A stretch of DNA of 64,000 bases from Mangrovibacterium diazotrophicum (lineage in GTDB: Bacteria > Bacteroidota > Bacteroidia > Bacteroidales > Prolixibacteraceae). The DNA lies in the NCBI RefSeq assembly GCF_003610535.1, contig NZ_RAPN01000001.1, forward strand, positions 682,001-746,000, read 5' to 3'. A program made the translations under genes and the position numbers. Of the stretch, positions 1 through 8,746 are shown in pieces (position 1 is the first letter of the stretch; the number at the start of each line of letters is the position of its first letter). The notes beneath the pieces were generated by a model. The model saw only the letters and a list, made by a program, of their open reading frames with translations, was not told the origin of the DNA and did no database searches.

Positions 1-22
1 TTTAATAAAAGCCTTCCGGCTC
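1..22 (-). terminator. weak hairpin terminator after the GH125 gene
   Basis: Read on the minus strand, GAGCC pairs with GGCTT (one G-T pair) around a GGAA loop and is followed by TTATTAAA. It sits just downstream of the GH125 stop codon and could end the leftward operon. The stem is only 5 bp, so this is tentative. Confidence 0.35.
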
Positions 23-35
23 ATTTTATTCAGTT

Positions 36-1463
36 CTAAACCTGCTTTAATACTTCAGGTCTTTCGTGATAAATCTTCACAATCAGCTCGCCGAACAACG
101 TGTTAGCCCAGGCAAACCAGCTACGGGTAAAGTTTGTCGCATCGTCCATGTGGAAGGTTTCGTGCATGAAACCGGTTCCGGCGTGCGTTTTAATCAGCGT
201 TTCCAGGCAATGTTTAATCTCTTCACTGTCTTCTGAAGTCATGGCACGCATTACAATACTCATTGGCCATATCATTTCAGAACCAACGTGCGGCCCACCG
301 ATTCCCTCGCCTGCAGTTCCTTTGAAGTACCAGGGATTAGCATCGCTCAAAACAAGCTTACGGGTATTTTGGTACAAAGGATCTTCAATTTTCAAAGCTC
401 CCAGGTAAGGCAGTGCCAACAAGCTCGGGATGTTCGCATCGTCCATGAATAGTTGGTTACCAAAACCATCTACTTCAAACGCCAACACTTTACCCAAACC
501 TTCACGCGTTGCTACTGCGTACTTTTCGATTGCTGCGGCGACTTCTTTCCGTAATGATTCAGCTTCGGCAGCTAAAGCAGCGTCGTTGTAAATTGTGCGC
601 GAAATTTCGGCCATGTAGCCTAAAACCGTCACTGCAAAATAGTTCGACGGGATCAGGAACGGTAAAACTGTCGCATCATCGGAAGGGCGGAATGAGGACA
701 CGATGAGGCCCACCGGCTTAACCGGGTTCCCATAGCCGCCACAACACAATGAATCGGTTGGTTTAGGTGTGTTCCGGGTGAAATAATAATCACCTTTATC
801 GTTTTTCCGTTGCTGATCTTTAAAGGTGTCTAAAACAGAACGGAAGACTTTATGCCATTCTTTAGTGAAGCAAGCCGTATTGCCGGTGGTTTTCCAGTAG
901 TGATACAACAAACGAACCGGGTAACACAGGGAATCGATTTCCCATTTGCGTTCGTGCAATTCCGGTTTCATTTCGGTATTATCCGTATCCCACTCGCTTC
1001 CGGTAGCTTCTTTATTAAATGCGTTTGCGTAAGGATCAATTAAAATACATTCGGCCTGGCGATTCAGTACTCCCTGGAACAGCTCGTCAAGGTCCTTGTC
1101 TTTCGTTACCAAAGGTAGATAAGGCCAAACCTGGGCTGTTGAGTCGCGTAACCACATGGCGTGAATATCACCAGTAATTACGAATGTATCCGGCTTTCCG
1201 TCAACAACTGAAAAGTCAACAGTTGTATCCAGTGTATTCGGGAAACAGTTTTCGAACATCCAGGCCAATTCGGGGTTGGCAATTTCCTTTTTCACCTCGG
1301 CGATTGTTTTCTCAACTGCTTTGCTGGTAAAATGGCGTTTGCCTACAGGTGGACGCTGGCTCACAAATTCGGCTTTCGCCGCATGTGCCGCGTTCCAAAC
1401 TGAACCGGTCAAAATGCCGGCCACCGCTAACGAATTGTATCTTAAAAAGTCTCTTCTTTCCAT
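36..1463 (-). CDS. GH125 exo-alpha-1,6-mannosidase (DUF1237 family)
   Basis: This is a 475-residue exported protein of glycoside hydrolase family 125, whose members remove alpha-1,6-linked mannose from the non-reducing end of N-glycan cores and mannans. The family is recognised from the MWLRDSTAQVWPY motif near residue 103, the IDPYANAFN segment, the CCGGYGNPV stretch and the C-terminal GTGFMHETFHMDDATNFTR region. The N-terminus (ERRDFLRYN, then a hydrophobic stretch) looks like a twin-arginine signal. The start ATG is at 1461-1463. It is the last gene of a leftward group with the transglutaminase-fold, GH20 and NagB-fusion genes, from which it is separated by 178 bp containing a stable hairpin. 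GH125 together with the GH92 of the divergent arm suggests mannose removal from an N-glycan-like substrate. The family call is firm; the exact linkage is inferred. Confidence 0.9.
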   Translation of the reverse strand: MERRDFLRYNSLAVAGILTGSVWNAAHAAKAEFVSQRPPVGKRHFTSKAVEKTIAEVKKEIANPELAWMFENCFPNTLDTTVDFSVVDGKPDTFVITGDIHAMWLRDSTAQVWPYLPLVTKDKDLDELFQGVLNRQAECILIDPYANAFNKEATGSEWDTDNTEMKPELHERKWEIDSLCYPVRLLYHYWKTTGNTACFTKEWHKVFRSVLDTFKDQQRKNDKGDYYFTRNTPKPTDSLCCGGYGNPVKPVGLIVSSFRPSDDATVLPFLIPSNYFAVTVLGYMAEISRTIYNDAALAAEAESLRKEVAAAIEKYAVATREGLGKVLAFEVDGFGNQLFMDDANIPSLLALPYLGALKIEDPLYQNTRKLVLSDANPWYFKGTAGEGIGGPHVGSEMIWPMSIVMRAMTSEDSEEIKHCLETLIKTHAGTGFMHETFHMDDATNFTRSWFAWANTLFGELIVKIYHERPEVLKQV

Positions 1464-1528
1464 ATTCAGTCTGTTTGATTTTAAGTCTTATTGCAATTAT
1501 ATCGGTTGTTTTCAAATTTTCAATTGAA

Positions 1529-1550
1529 TACAGGGGCCGAAGCCCCTGTA
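1529..1550 (-). other. intercistronic hairpin with cUUCGg tetraloop
   Basis: A perfect 9-bp inverted repeat (TACAGGGGC / GCCCCTGTA) surrounds a 4-base loop that reads TTCG on the minus strand, the transcribed direction. The C(UUCG)G closure is an exceptionally stable RNA hairpin. It lies between the transglutaminase-fold gene and the GH125 gene and has no T-tract beyond ATT, so it is more likely an mRNA-processing or stabilising element, or a small REP-like repeat, than an efficient terminator. Confidence 0.6.
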
Positions 1551-1641
1551 TAACCCATTCTCACTGATCTAACCCAAACAAAATATATGTAGAACGGATT
1601 GTATAAAACATGCTCAGTCAAACCCAAAAAGACGACATGTT

Positions 1642-4308
1642 TTATGGTTGGCAGCAGCTTTCAGAACCCGCCATCGTCATGGCAGGAATGACTTTCAATA
1701 GCTGCTCACCGATTCCGATTTTATAACCGGAGGAGAACAAAAACACTTGGCCGCTGGCGTCAGTTAAAATCACCAACGGCAATTTACTTTTCACATCTTC
1801 ACCAAAATTCTTCATCAGCGCCTGCAACACATTGTTGTCTTTGTCGAAACCACTGATGTAATTTTTCGGCAGTTGATAGCTGTTCAGCACAGCTCCCAGC
1901 TGCGGACGATCTTCGGCGGTTAAAAACACGAACTCACCTGTCCAGGCATTGAAATGTTCGAGATAGTCGCCCAAGTCGTTCAAAATATGTTTTGATGTTT
2001 CTTTGTTAGGATCAAGAAGGGCCAGCACCATATTCTTGCCGCCGGCCACTTGATCCAACGAAACAACCATCTTATCGTCTAACTTTGAAATATTCAATTG
2101 GCTGAACTCCAATTTCGCAATTGCTTTCGGAGCATCGATTGACTGGCGCAATGTTACTGTCAACGTCTTTGTTTTACCCGCTTCAATCGTAAAGAAGTCG
2201 CAGCTGTTCAGCACCGAACCATCTTCCAAACGGTTACCGGTAACCAGGTAGTAATCTCCTGCCTCCAAATCCAATTCACCAAACTCAGTTACCTTCTTGG
2301 TGAACGGATATTGAAGGGTGTGGTAATTGCCATCAATCAATTTGCCAATTGTAAAATGTATCATGTACTGCGGCTCAATCGGGTTGTCGCCGTTTACCAG
2401 AATCAATTTTCCGGTTTCTGGCACCGCAGGCATATTTTCAGAAAACTCAGCACGGATCCACTCCCCGTCTTTCCAGAACTCAGGCAACTCGGTTGCAGGG
2501 TTCAGGCGGGCAGGAATACCCAGTGCACGACATGTGGCAACAAAGAAGAAATTGCGGGACTCGGTATCCGAAACGCGCAGATTGTAAACCGCTGTCGGGC
2601 TCAAATCGGTGCGCGAGTGCATGTTTGCCATGTCGTCAATCGTAATATTTTGCTTGATCCATTCAGTCAGTTTTTGCGGATCTTTTACAAATTCATCTTT
2701 TTCTGCAGCGAAAGATTCCTGCAGCGACTTGCGCCAGGTGCGCAACATCTCGTTCAACACCCGCGGAGCCAAAACGTAGTCGACAAAAATCTCTTCAGGT
2801 AACTTCGTATCGTGAATCGTGTTCTGTAAATGGGCGCTCAGGATTGATGCTTTGGTGTCGCTGAAATCTTTGTCCGAAATTCCTCTCAACAAATCAAGCA
2901 CATGCGTATCTTTTGTATTCTCACGCAAATAAGCTTCAATTTCCGGCCAGTTTCCGTAGCTCAGGTGAATAGCTTTCACAACCGGATCTTCGTCCAGTCC
3001 CAATTCTTTAGCCAAAGCTTTGCTCCAGTCATCAGTTTTAAATGTCTCGATGTAGCAAGCCCGGATTGAATCTTCCAGCGCCAAACGTTTCTCATTCACA
3101 GTTTTTTCAGTCGCTGTCAACTGAGTGGTGTCAGTCACAACGTGTGGCGGAACAAAGTCAAAATCGAAATGCTTTCCATTCAATTCTTCATTTGCTAAAA
3201 CCAGGTTCACGGTGTCAACTTGTGAAATTGAAACGCGTTTGAAATCGATTTTTTTACCTTGGCTGGCCCAAACAATGATATCCCCTAAGCCCATTGAAAG
3301 AGAAGTCTCTCCTTCTGCGTTTGTGTATTGTGTGGCGATCGGAAAATATTCAGCGTAATTATACAATTGGTACTCAACTTTTGCATTCTCAGCAGGCGTT
3401 CCGTCAGCGTTTTTCACGTCAACATACAATTTTTTAACGCGTGCATAGTTTGAAGTGACATTCAGTTCGGTAAAACGATCTTCGTGGTTGATCACTTCCT
3501 CAGGACCAAAATATTTACCGTAGGCACGGGTGTGCATCAAAATAGCTCGGGTTGAAGGCTCGGTAAACCAGCCCATATTCAGGCGAGCATCCGGTTCACA
3601 AGCACCAAGGTATTTCCAAACGCCGTCAACCCAAACTTCAACCCAGGCGTGGTTGTCGTCCGAGTGCGCCCAGCGCGGTGTGTAAACCTGGCGGGCAGGA
3701 ATACCCGCTGTTCGTAAGGCAGCAACCGTAAAGGTTGACATTTCGCCGCAACGGCCAAAAGCTTTGCGAATAGTGCTCAGCGGAGCGCTGGTGCGGATAT
3801 CCGTCCCACGGTACACCACTTTCTCGTGGCACCAGTGATTGACCTCCAGTGCGGCCTGCTCCATGCTTGTTATATTTTGAACACGTGCTTTGATCTCGTC
3901 ATACATCGCAATGCGGAACGAATCCAGGTTTTCATTGTTGATACGAACCGGCAATACAAAGTGAAGGAATAAATCTTCAGGAACAGTTTTTCCCCAAGCC
4001 ATGTCCTCACGAGTTTGCAAGCTTTTACGTGCATTTGTCAGAAAGAAATCGGCTGGTAGATCGCCTAAGTCACTCAAAGGCATATAGGCGTACAAATACT
4101 CCATCGCCTGACGTTCATCATCCGTCAACGGCTGATCGAAAACGTCCCACACGTGGATGTTGCTGTTGGCTGTCAGTTTTTTCTGAGCCTCCAACATGTG
4201 ACTAATATCTTTTAATTGCTCCGGGTTACTGATCAGTTGTTCCTTGTGACTGCAAGAAAATCCAATCAGGGCAACGAGAGCTAATATGATCGAGTTTCGA
4301 ATATTCAT
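1642..4308 (-). CDS. transglutaminase-fold lipoprotein, possible glycoprotein amidase or protease
   Basis: This 888-residue protein has a lipoprotein signal (LVALIGFSC, Cys19), so it is likely membrane-anchored outside the cytoplasm. A transglutaminase-like core spans about residues 140-245, with the probable nucleophile in GRCGEMSTF (Cys187), the histidine in NHAWVEVW (His220) and a GACEPD segment (236-240). A second, degenerate copy lies around residues 560-650 (ATCRALGIPARL), where the aligned cysteine is threonine and no HxW motif follows. The region between (about 290-350) looks like a carboxypeptidase-regulatory beta-sandwich, and the C-terminus resembles a thioredoxin-like segment. Eukaryotic peptide:N-glycanases share this fold and the RCGE context, but the position of their catalytic Asp is Gly here, so Glu238 or Asp240 would have to serve. 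It ends 11 bp from GH20 in the same operon. Family known as uncharacterised transglutaminase-like; function is inference. Confidence 0.8.
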   Translation of the reverse strand: MNIRNSIILALVALIGFSCSHKEQLISNPEQLKDISHMLEAQKKLTANSNIHVWDVFDQPLTDDERQAMEYLYAYMPLSDLGDLPADFFLTNARKSLQTREDMAWGKTVPEDLFLHFVLPVRINNENLDSFRIAMYDEIKARVQNITSMEQAALEVNHWCHEKVVYRGTDIRTSAPLSTIRKAFGRCGEMSTFTVAALRTAGIPARQVYTPRWAHSDDNHAWVEVWVDGVWKYLGACEPDARLNMGWFTEPSTRAILMHTRAYGKYFGPEEVINHEDRFTELNVTSNYARVKKLYVDVKNADGTPAENAKVEYQLYNYAEYFPIATQYTNAEGETSLSMGLGDIIVWASQGKKIDFKRVSISQVDTVNLVLANEELNGKHFDFDFVPPHVVTDTTQLTATEKTVNEKRLALEDSIRACYIETFKTDDWSKALAKELGLDEDPVVKAIHLSYGNWPEIEAYLRENTKDTHVLDLLRGISDKDFSDTKASILSAHLQNTIHDTKLPEEIFVDYVLAPRVLNEMLRTWRKSLQESFAAEKDEFVKDPQKLTEWIKQNITIDDMANMHSRTDLSPTAVYNLRVSDTESRNFFFVATCRALGIPARLNPATELPEFWKDGEWIRAEFSENMPAVPETGKLILVNGDNPIEPQYMIHFTIGKLIDGNYHTLQYPFTKKVTEFGELDLEAGDYYLVTGNRLEDGSVLNSCDFFTIEAGKTKTLTVTLRQSIDAPKAIAKLEFSQLNISKLDDKMVVSLDQVAGGKNMVLALLDPNKETSKHILNDLGDYLEHFNAWTGEFVFLTAEDRPQLGAVLNSYQLPKNYISGFDKDNNVLQALMKNFGEDVKSKLPLVILTDASGQVFLFSSGYKIGIGEQLLKVIPAMTMAGSESCCQP

Positions 4309-4319
4309 CTTTGGTTTGA

Positions 4320-6605
4320 TTAATGTTTTACGAGTTCCGCAGGTAATTTACTCATTTCACCATCGCCTTGTTTTACTTCAAGGTCGAGGGAGTACCCGCC
4401 ACCGCCGTCAAAGTAGCCCACATAAATTGGGTAATAGCCTTTTTTCAGTGCAATTTGACCAAACTTGACGGTTGGTCCGTGGTAGCCGTCGTGATCAACA
4501 ACCAGGCTGTCGGCGATAAATAGCTGGCTTCCGTCATCGGATGACAGCGAGAATGTGTAAACAGTCGTTTCGGAAGCGTAAAAATAGCCAGACAACGACA
4601 GTGCGAAAAGACCTTCACGCGCTTCTTTCGGGAATTCAACACCACTCACAACACCTGTGCTCTCTGGTTTCAGTTCTTTCATTTGCCCCACGCGGCTAAT
4701 CGCTTTTTCGTAATATGCATATTTCAATCCGGGTTCCAATTTCGTTGTATCCACGTCGAACGCATCAATCGGAGCGGCTTTTTCAAACAAAGCTGTTTTA
4801 ATCGGCCCGTGGCGACCGTCCTTCATGAAAATGGCAGCTTTCAATGTTGTTGTTGTTGAAACGCTGAGCGGTTCGGTATAAATTGGTGATTCAGGAGTTG
4901 GCTCGCTGCCATCCAGTGTATAATGCATGGTTGCGAACGGCCATGAATTTGTCAAATCAACTTTGGCCGAATCCATGAAAATCATCTTATTGAAAATACC
5001 TTGGGGAGTCGGAATATGGAAATTATACCCGGTATCAGTCAACCAGTCAAGGAACGGTTCCAAACGGTTGATAAAATCAGCCTCATTGCGCGATTCTTTT
5101 GGTGACCAGAGCACCTCGCTCAGTGCTGTCATACGTGGCAATGCGCGGTACTCAACCATCTCTCCGGTTGGCATCCACTCCGACCACATGTTACCCTGAG
5201 CACCCAGTACATACTTGCTTTCTTCTGCAGTCAATTCTGCCGGAACAGGCTCGTAGTTGTACACTTTGCTCAGCGTAATAAGGCCGTTAAATGCCAATGG
5301 TTCTAAATCTTTATCAGGGCTTTGGTAATAATCGAAATAGCAATAATCAACGGGGGTCATAATTACATCGTGTCCCATTTGGGCCGACTTGATCCCTCCG
5401 GACTCGCCTCTCCACGACATTACTGTCGCATTTTTGGCCAAGCCACCTTCGAGAATTTCATCCCAGCCAATCATTGCCCGGCCTTTTGAAACCAGGAAAT
5501 CGTCGAGTTGCTGGATGAAATAACTTTGCAGTCCGTGCTCGTCCTTTAAATCTTTTTCTTTGATACGCTTCTGACACAGCGGGCACTTCTCCCACTCTGC
5601 TTTCCACGCTTCATCACCACCAATGTGGATATATTTGGATGGAAACAAGTCCATCACTTCTGTCAATACATTTTTATAAAATTCGATAACCGAATCTTTA
5701 CCGCCGCAAACAATGCTGATCTCGGCTTTTCCGCCTGAAGCAACGCCGATTTGGGCATCGCGGCACGAAAGTTCCGGGTAAGCCGCAATAGCTGCAGCCG
5801 AATGTCCCGGAATATCAATCTCGGGAATTACGGTAATGCCACGCTCTGCGGCGTAGGCAACCACATCTTTAATTTGTTCTTGAGTATAAAAACCACCGTA
5901 AGTCGCTTTTTCACCCGGTTTCTGAGCTGGACGCTCATTCCAGGGCAAATCTTCGTGATCTACGCGCCACGCTCCTACTTCGGTTAGTTTGGGGTATTTC
6001 TTGATCTCGATCCGCCACCCCTGGTCATCAGACAAGTGCCAGTGGAAGGTGTTCATTTTGTGCATGGCAATCAGGTCGATGTACTTTTTCACAAAATCAA
6101 CTCCAAAGAAATGACGGCTTACGTCCAGGTGCATTCCCCGGTAGGCAAACCGGGGATAATCATCAATCGATACCGTCGGAATTACCAGACCATTATCGGT
6201 CTGGCTACCTTCTTCAAGTATCTGTAATAAACTCTGAATTCCGTGAATAACTCCATTTTTCGTTTTCCCCGCTAAAACAATCTTATCACCAATTGTGAGT
6301 TTATAACCTTCTTCCTCAGTGATGGTCTCATCTAATTTTAGTTCTACCTTCACACCCGACTCACTTGGAGCAAGCCAGATTGCAGGTGTTAACTTTTGCA
6401 TTTGCGCCATCAGGTAGTCTGAAGCGAATGCCAAATCTGAATCAGAAGTTTCAATCCGGACACCTTTGTCGATGACCAAACTCTTTCCGGTCGCTGTTAA
6501 CGAAACCGGCTTGGGGATAATCTTTATTTCAGTTGGTTTTACTGATGGCTGGCATGCTGCAAAAAGCAGCATGACCACCAGCAAAAAAATGGGGTATATT
6601 TTCAT
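4320..6605 (-). CDS. GH20 beta-N-acetylhexosaminidase lipoprotein with PA14 domain
   Basis: This 761-residue lipoprotein (MLLFAAC, Cys18) hydrolyses terminal beta-linked GlcNAc or GalNAc. An N-terminal GH20b-like domain covers about residues 25-150 and the GH20 barrel follows (HWHLSDDQGWRIEIKKYPKL near 188, PEIDIPGHS near 261). The catalytic Asp-Glu pair is in IHIGGDEAW (Asp331, Glu332). A chitobiase-type C-terminal segment (YTLDGSEPTPESP) follows, and the last ~120 residues form a PA14-like carbohydrate-binding domain (SLSSDDGSQLFIADSLVVDH). It starts 45 bp after the NagB-fusion gene and ends 11 bp before the transglutaminase-fold gene, so they are almost certainly co-transcribed. Together with the downstream GlcNAc-phosphate enzyme this supplies and channels GlcNAc. 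The family is certain; the linkage preference is not. Confidence 0.95.
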   Translation of the reverse strand: MKIYPIFLLVVMLLFAACQPSVKPTEIKIIPKPVSLTATGKSLVIDKGVRIETSDSDLAFASDYLMAQMQKLTPAIWLAPSESGVKVELKLDETITEEEGYKLTIGDKIVLAGKTKNGVIHGIQSLLQILEEGSQTDNGLVIPTVSIDDYPRFAYRGMHLDVSRHFFGVDFVKKYIDLIAMHKMNTFHWHLSDDQGWRIEIKKYPKLTEVGAWRVDHEDLPWNERPAQKPGEKATYGGFYTQEQIKDVVAYAAERGITVIPEIDIPGHSAAAIAAYPELSCRDAQIGVASGGKAEISIVCGGKDSVIEFYKNVLTEVMDLFPSKYIHIGGDEAWKAEWEKCPLCQKRIKEKDLKDEHGLQSYFIQQLDDFLVSKGRAMIGWDEILEGGLAKNATVMSWRGESGGIKSAQMGHDVIMTPVDYCYFDYYQSPDKDLEPLAFNGLITLSKVYNYEPVPAELTAEESKYVLGAQGNMWSEWMPTGEMVEYRALPRMTALSEVLWSPKESRNEADFINRLEPFLDWLTDTGYNFHIPTPQGIFNKMIFMDSAKVDLTNSWPFATMHYTLDGSEPTPESPIYTEPLSVSTTTTLKAAIFMKDGRHGPIKTALFEKAAPIDAFDVDTTKLEPGLKYAYYEKAISRVGQMKELKPESTGVVSGVEFPKEAREGLFALSLSGYFYASETTVYTFSLSSDDGSQLFIADSLVVDHDGYHGPTVKFGQIALKKGYYPIYVGYFDGGGGYSLDLEVKQGDGEMSKLPAELVKH

Positions 6606-6650
6606 TGTTTATTGTTTTGATTGAAAGAACACGTTGGCTTTGAGGGACGA

Positions 6651-8597
6651 CTACTTCAGAAAAGATTCTTCGTCGTCGAACGGATAGCGTACAAACGCTT
6701 CAATCGCCTCGTATTCTGTCAGACCCAATTGGTCATAGATCTCCGCCGTTGTACGGTTACGTTCTTCAGCACGTTGCCAGAATTCACGCTTGTCTTCACC
6801 CGGGAAAACAGGCTCGTCTTTTTGTGACTGGTGTTTGAAGATCGCTTTGCGTTTGCGGTGTAATTCTCCCGGGCTAATTGGCACAGCCATTTCGATGTCT
6901 TCAACATCCCATTCCTGCCATGCACCTCGGTACAACCACATGTAGCAATCGTCCAACCATTTGTCGCCTTCAGCGCGCATTTTACGAATTGCTTTGAAGA
7001 TAATCTGCAAACAAACCTCGTGAGTTCCGTGCGGGTCCTGCAAGTCACCGGCAGCAAAAATCTGGTGAGGTTGAATTTTACGCAGCAAGTCTACTACAAT
7101 TTGCACATCAGCATCCGAAGCCGGGCTCTTCTCAACTTGTCCGGTTTCGTAGAAAGGCAAGTTCAGGAAGTGTACATTTTCTTCTTTCACACCACTATAG
7201 CGACATCCGGCAGCAGCTTCACCTACGCGAATCAAACCTTTTACAGCCTTCACATACGGCGTATCAATTTGTCCGGGTTGTTTATTTTTCAGGAATTCTC
7301 TCAGTTCAGCGTTTGCTTTTGCAATCTCCGGAGAATCTACTTTTTGATTGTCCAACAGGTCAACAACGAATTGAGAAAAACGCAGCGCGTCATCGTCGAA
7401 AACGGCAATGTTACCTGAAGTTTGGTAAGCAACGTGCACATCGTGTCCCTGATCAGCCAAACGGATCAGTGTTCCACCCATCGAGATCACGTCGTCGTCC
7501 GGGTGCGGGCTGAATACAATTGAGCGTTTGATAGAAGGCTCCGGGCGTTCAGGGCGAGTTTTTTCGTAAGCACCTGGCTTACCACCCGGCCATCCGGTAA
7601 TTGTATCGCGCAGCTGGCTGAAAATTTTAATATTTAGGTCGTAAGCACCACCGTACTCAACAAGCAAGTCACGCAAACCTGATTTTTTATAATCGTCGTC
7701 GGTCAATTTCAAAATTGGTTTGTCCAATTTTTGGCTCAACCAAATCACAGCTCTTTTCACCATTTTCGGTGTCCATTCAACCACACCAACCAACCAAGGA
7801 GCTTTTGTGCGGGTGAATTCTGTTGTTGCAGGCGCATCCAAATAAACAGATACGTCTTTGTGCAATTGCAGGAACGATGCAGGAACATCCGGGCTAACCG
7901 GGCCTTCGATCATTTCTTTCAGAATTGCTGATTTACCTTTACCCCAACCTGCCAAAACAATTTTCTTAGCTTTCAGGATTGTGCCAACACCCATTGTGAT
8001 TGCGCGGTGAGGAACCAACTTCTCATCACCAAAATCTTTGATGGCGTCAGAAATTGTGATTGAATCCAGTTTCACCAAACGAGTGGTTGAATTCACAGTA
8101 GATCCAGGTTCGTTAAAACCTATGTGGCCCGAACGACCGATACCCAATACCTGGATATCAATACCACCTACTTCGTCAATCTTGTCTTCGTAAGCGTTAC
8201 AGAATGCAGACACATCCTCAATCTTCAACGAACCGTCAGGAATGTTTACATTCTCCGGCAAAATATCGATGTGATTGAATAAATGTTTGTGCATAAAATA
8301 CACATAACTTTGTGCATCCTCAGGGCTCATCGGATAATATTCGTCCAAATTGAAAGTGATCACGTTTTTAAAACTTAACCCTTCTTCTTTGTGCAGACGA
8401 ACGAGCTCCTGGTAAATTTTTATCGGAGAAGAACCGGTAGCCAGACCCAACACAGCCATTTTTCCTTCAGCTTGTTTCTTTTTAATTATATCGGCTATAA
8501 TTCCGGCCATAATTTTGGCCCCAACCAACTGATTCTCCACCACATTTATCGGGAGCTTTTCAATTGTTTTCTCAATGTAACTTAGGCTGTAATTCAT
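6651..8597 (-). CDS. nagB: glucosamine-6-phosphate deaminase fused to a PIG-L-type deacetylase
   Basis: A cytoplasmic two-domain protein of 648 residues. The N-terminal ~265 residues are a NagB-type deaminase/isomerase that converts glucosamine-6-phosphate to fructose-6-phosphate and ammonia: GLATGSSP substrate loop, FNLDEYYPM (Asp85) and GRSGHIGFNEPGS (His158, Glu163); Ser replaces the Asp found in the E. coli GNDGH motif. After a linker, residues ~355-560 form a PIG-L/LmbE-type zinc deacetylase domain with the SPHPDDD metal motif (His365, Asp367, Asp368) and a DPHGTHE motif (His523). No separate nagA is present, so the second domain might deacetylate a GlcNAc derivative, which is inference. 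The ATG at 8597 is chosen; the frame extends 9 bp upstream only to a TTG. It is the first gene of the leftward operon, preceded by a -7 box and two operator-like sites. Confidence 0.9.
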   Translation of the reverse strand: MNYSLSYIEKTIEKLPINVVENQLVGAKIMAGIIADIIKKKQAEGKMAVLGLATGSSPIKIYQELVRLHKEEGLSFKNVITFNLDEYYPMSPEDAQSYVYFMHKHLFNHIDILPENVNIPDGSLKIEDVSAFCNAYEDKIDEVGGIDIQVLGIGRSGHIGFNEPGSTVNSTTRLVKLDSITISDAIKDFGDEKLVPHRAITMGVGTILKAKKIVLAGWGKGKSAILKEMIEGPVSPDVPASFLQLHKDVSVYLDAPATTEFTRTKAPWLVGVVEWTPKMVKRAVIWLSQKLDKPILKLTDDDYKKSGLRDLLVEYGGAYDLNIKIFSQLRDTITGWPGGKPGAYEKTRPERPEPSIKRSIVFSPHPDDDVISMGGTLIRLADQGHDVHVAYQTSGNIAVFDDDALRFSQFVVDLLDNQKVDSPEIAKANAELREFLKNKQPGQIDTPYVKAVKGLIRVGEAAAGCRYSGVKEENVHFLNLPFYETGQVEKSPASDADVQIVVDLLRKIQPHQIFAAGDLQDPHGTHEVCLQIIFKAIRKMRAEGDKWLDDCYMWLYRGAWQEWDVEDIEMAVPISPGELHRKRKAIFKHQSQKDEPVFPGEDKREFWQRAEERNRTTAEIYDQLGLTEYEAIEAFVRYPFDDEESFLK

Positions 8598-8652
8598 AAC
8601 TGTCAATATTTTATTCTACTATATCGCGAAGCAATTGTTATTTAGACTTTTT

Positions 8653-8660
8653 CAAAACTA
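8653..8660 (-). promoter_or_regulatory. candidate -7 box of the leftward nagB operon
   Basis: The minus strand reads TAGTTTTG, a full match to the Bacteroidota -7 consensus TAnnTTTG, 56 bp upstream of the NagB-fusion ATG. A clear TTTG -33 element is not present at the usual distance (only TTTA 16 bp upstream), so the promoter is tentative. The paired operator-like sites at 8700 and 8733 lie just upstream. Confidence 0.5.
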
Positions 8661-8699
8661 TAGATATTTTTTCCAATAAACCTGCTTTTTTTGAAAAAA

Positions 8700-8713
8700 T
8701 GTGTCCGCACACA
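8700..8713. promoter_or_regulatory. LacI-type operator-like site 1 (TGTGTCCGCACACA)
   Basis: TGTGTCCGCACACA is a 14-bp palindrome with one mismatch and a central CG, the pattern typical of LacI-family operators. A near-identical site begins exactly 33 bp away (about three helical turns). Both are about 100-150 bp upstream of the NagB-fusion ATG, and related sites precede the susC and first GH29 genes. No regulator gene lies in the window. Confidence 0.7.
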
Positions 8714-8732
8714 CAAAAATTAACATACGAAT

Positions 8733-8746
8733 AGTGTCCGCACACA
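8733..8746. promoter_or_regulatory. LacI-type operator-like site 2 (AGTGTCCGCACACA)
   Basis: AGTGTCCGCACACA repeats the preceding site except for its first base, on the same face of the helix (33 bp spacing). The tandem arrangement favours cooperative binding of one regulator at the leftward promoter. Confidence 0.7.
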
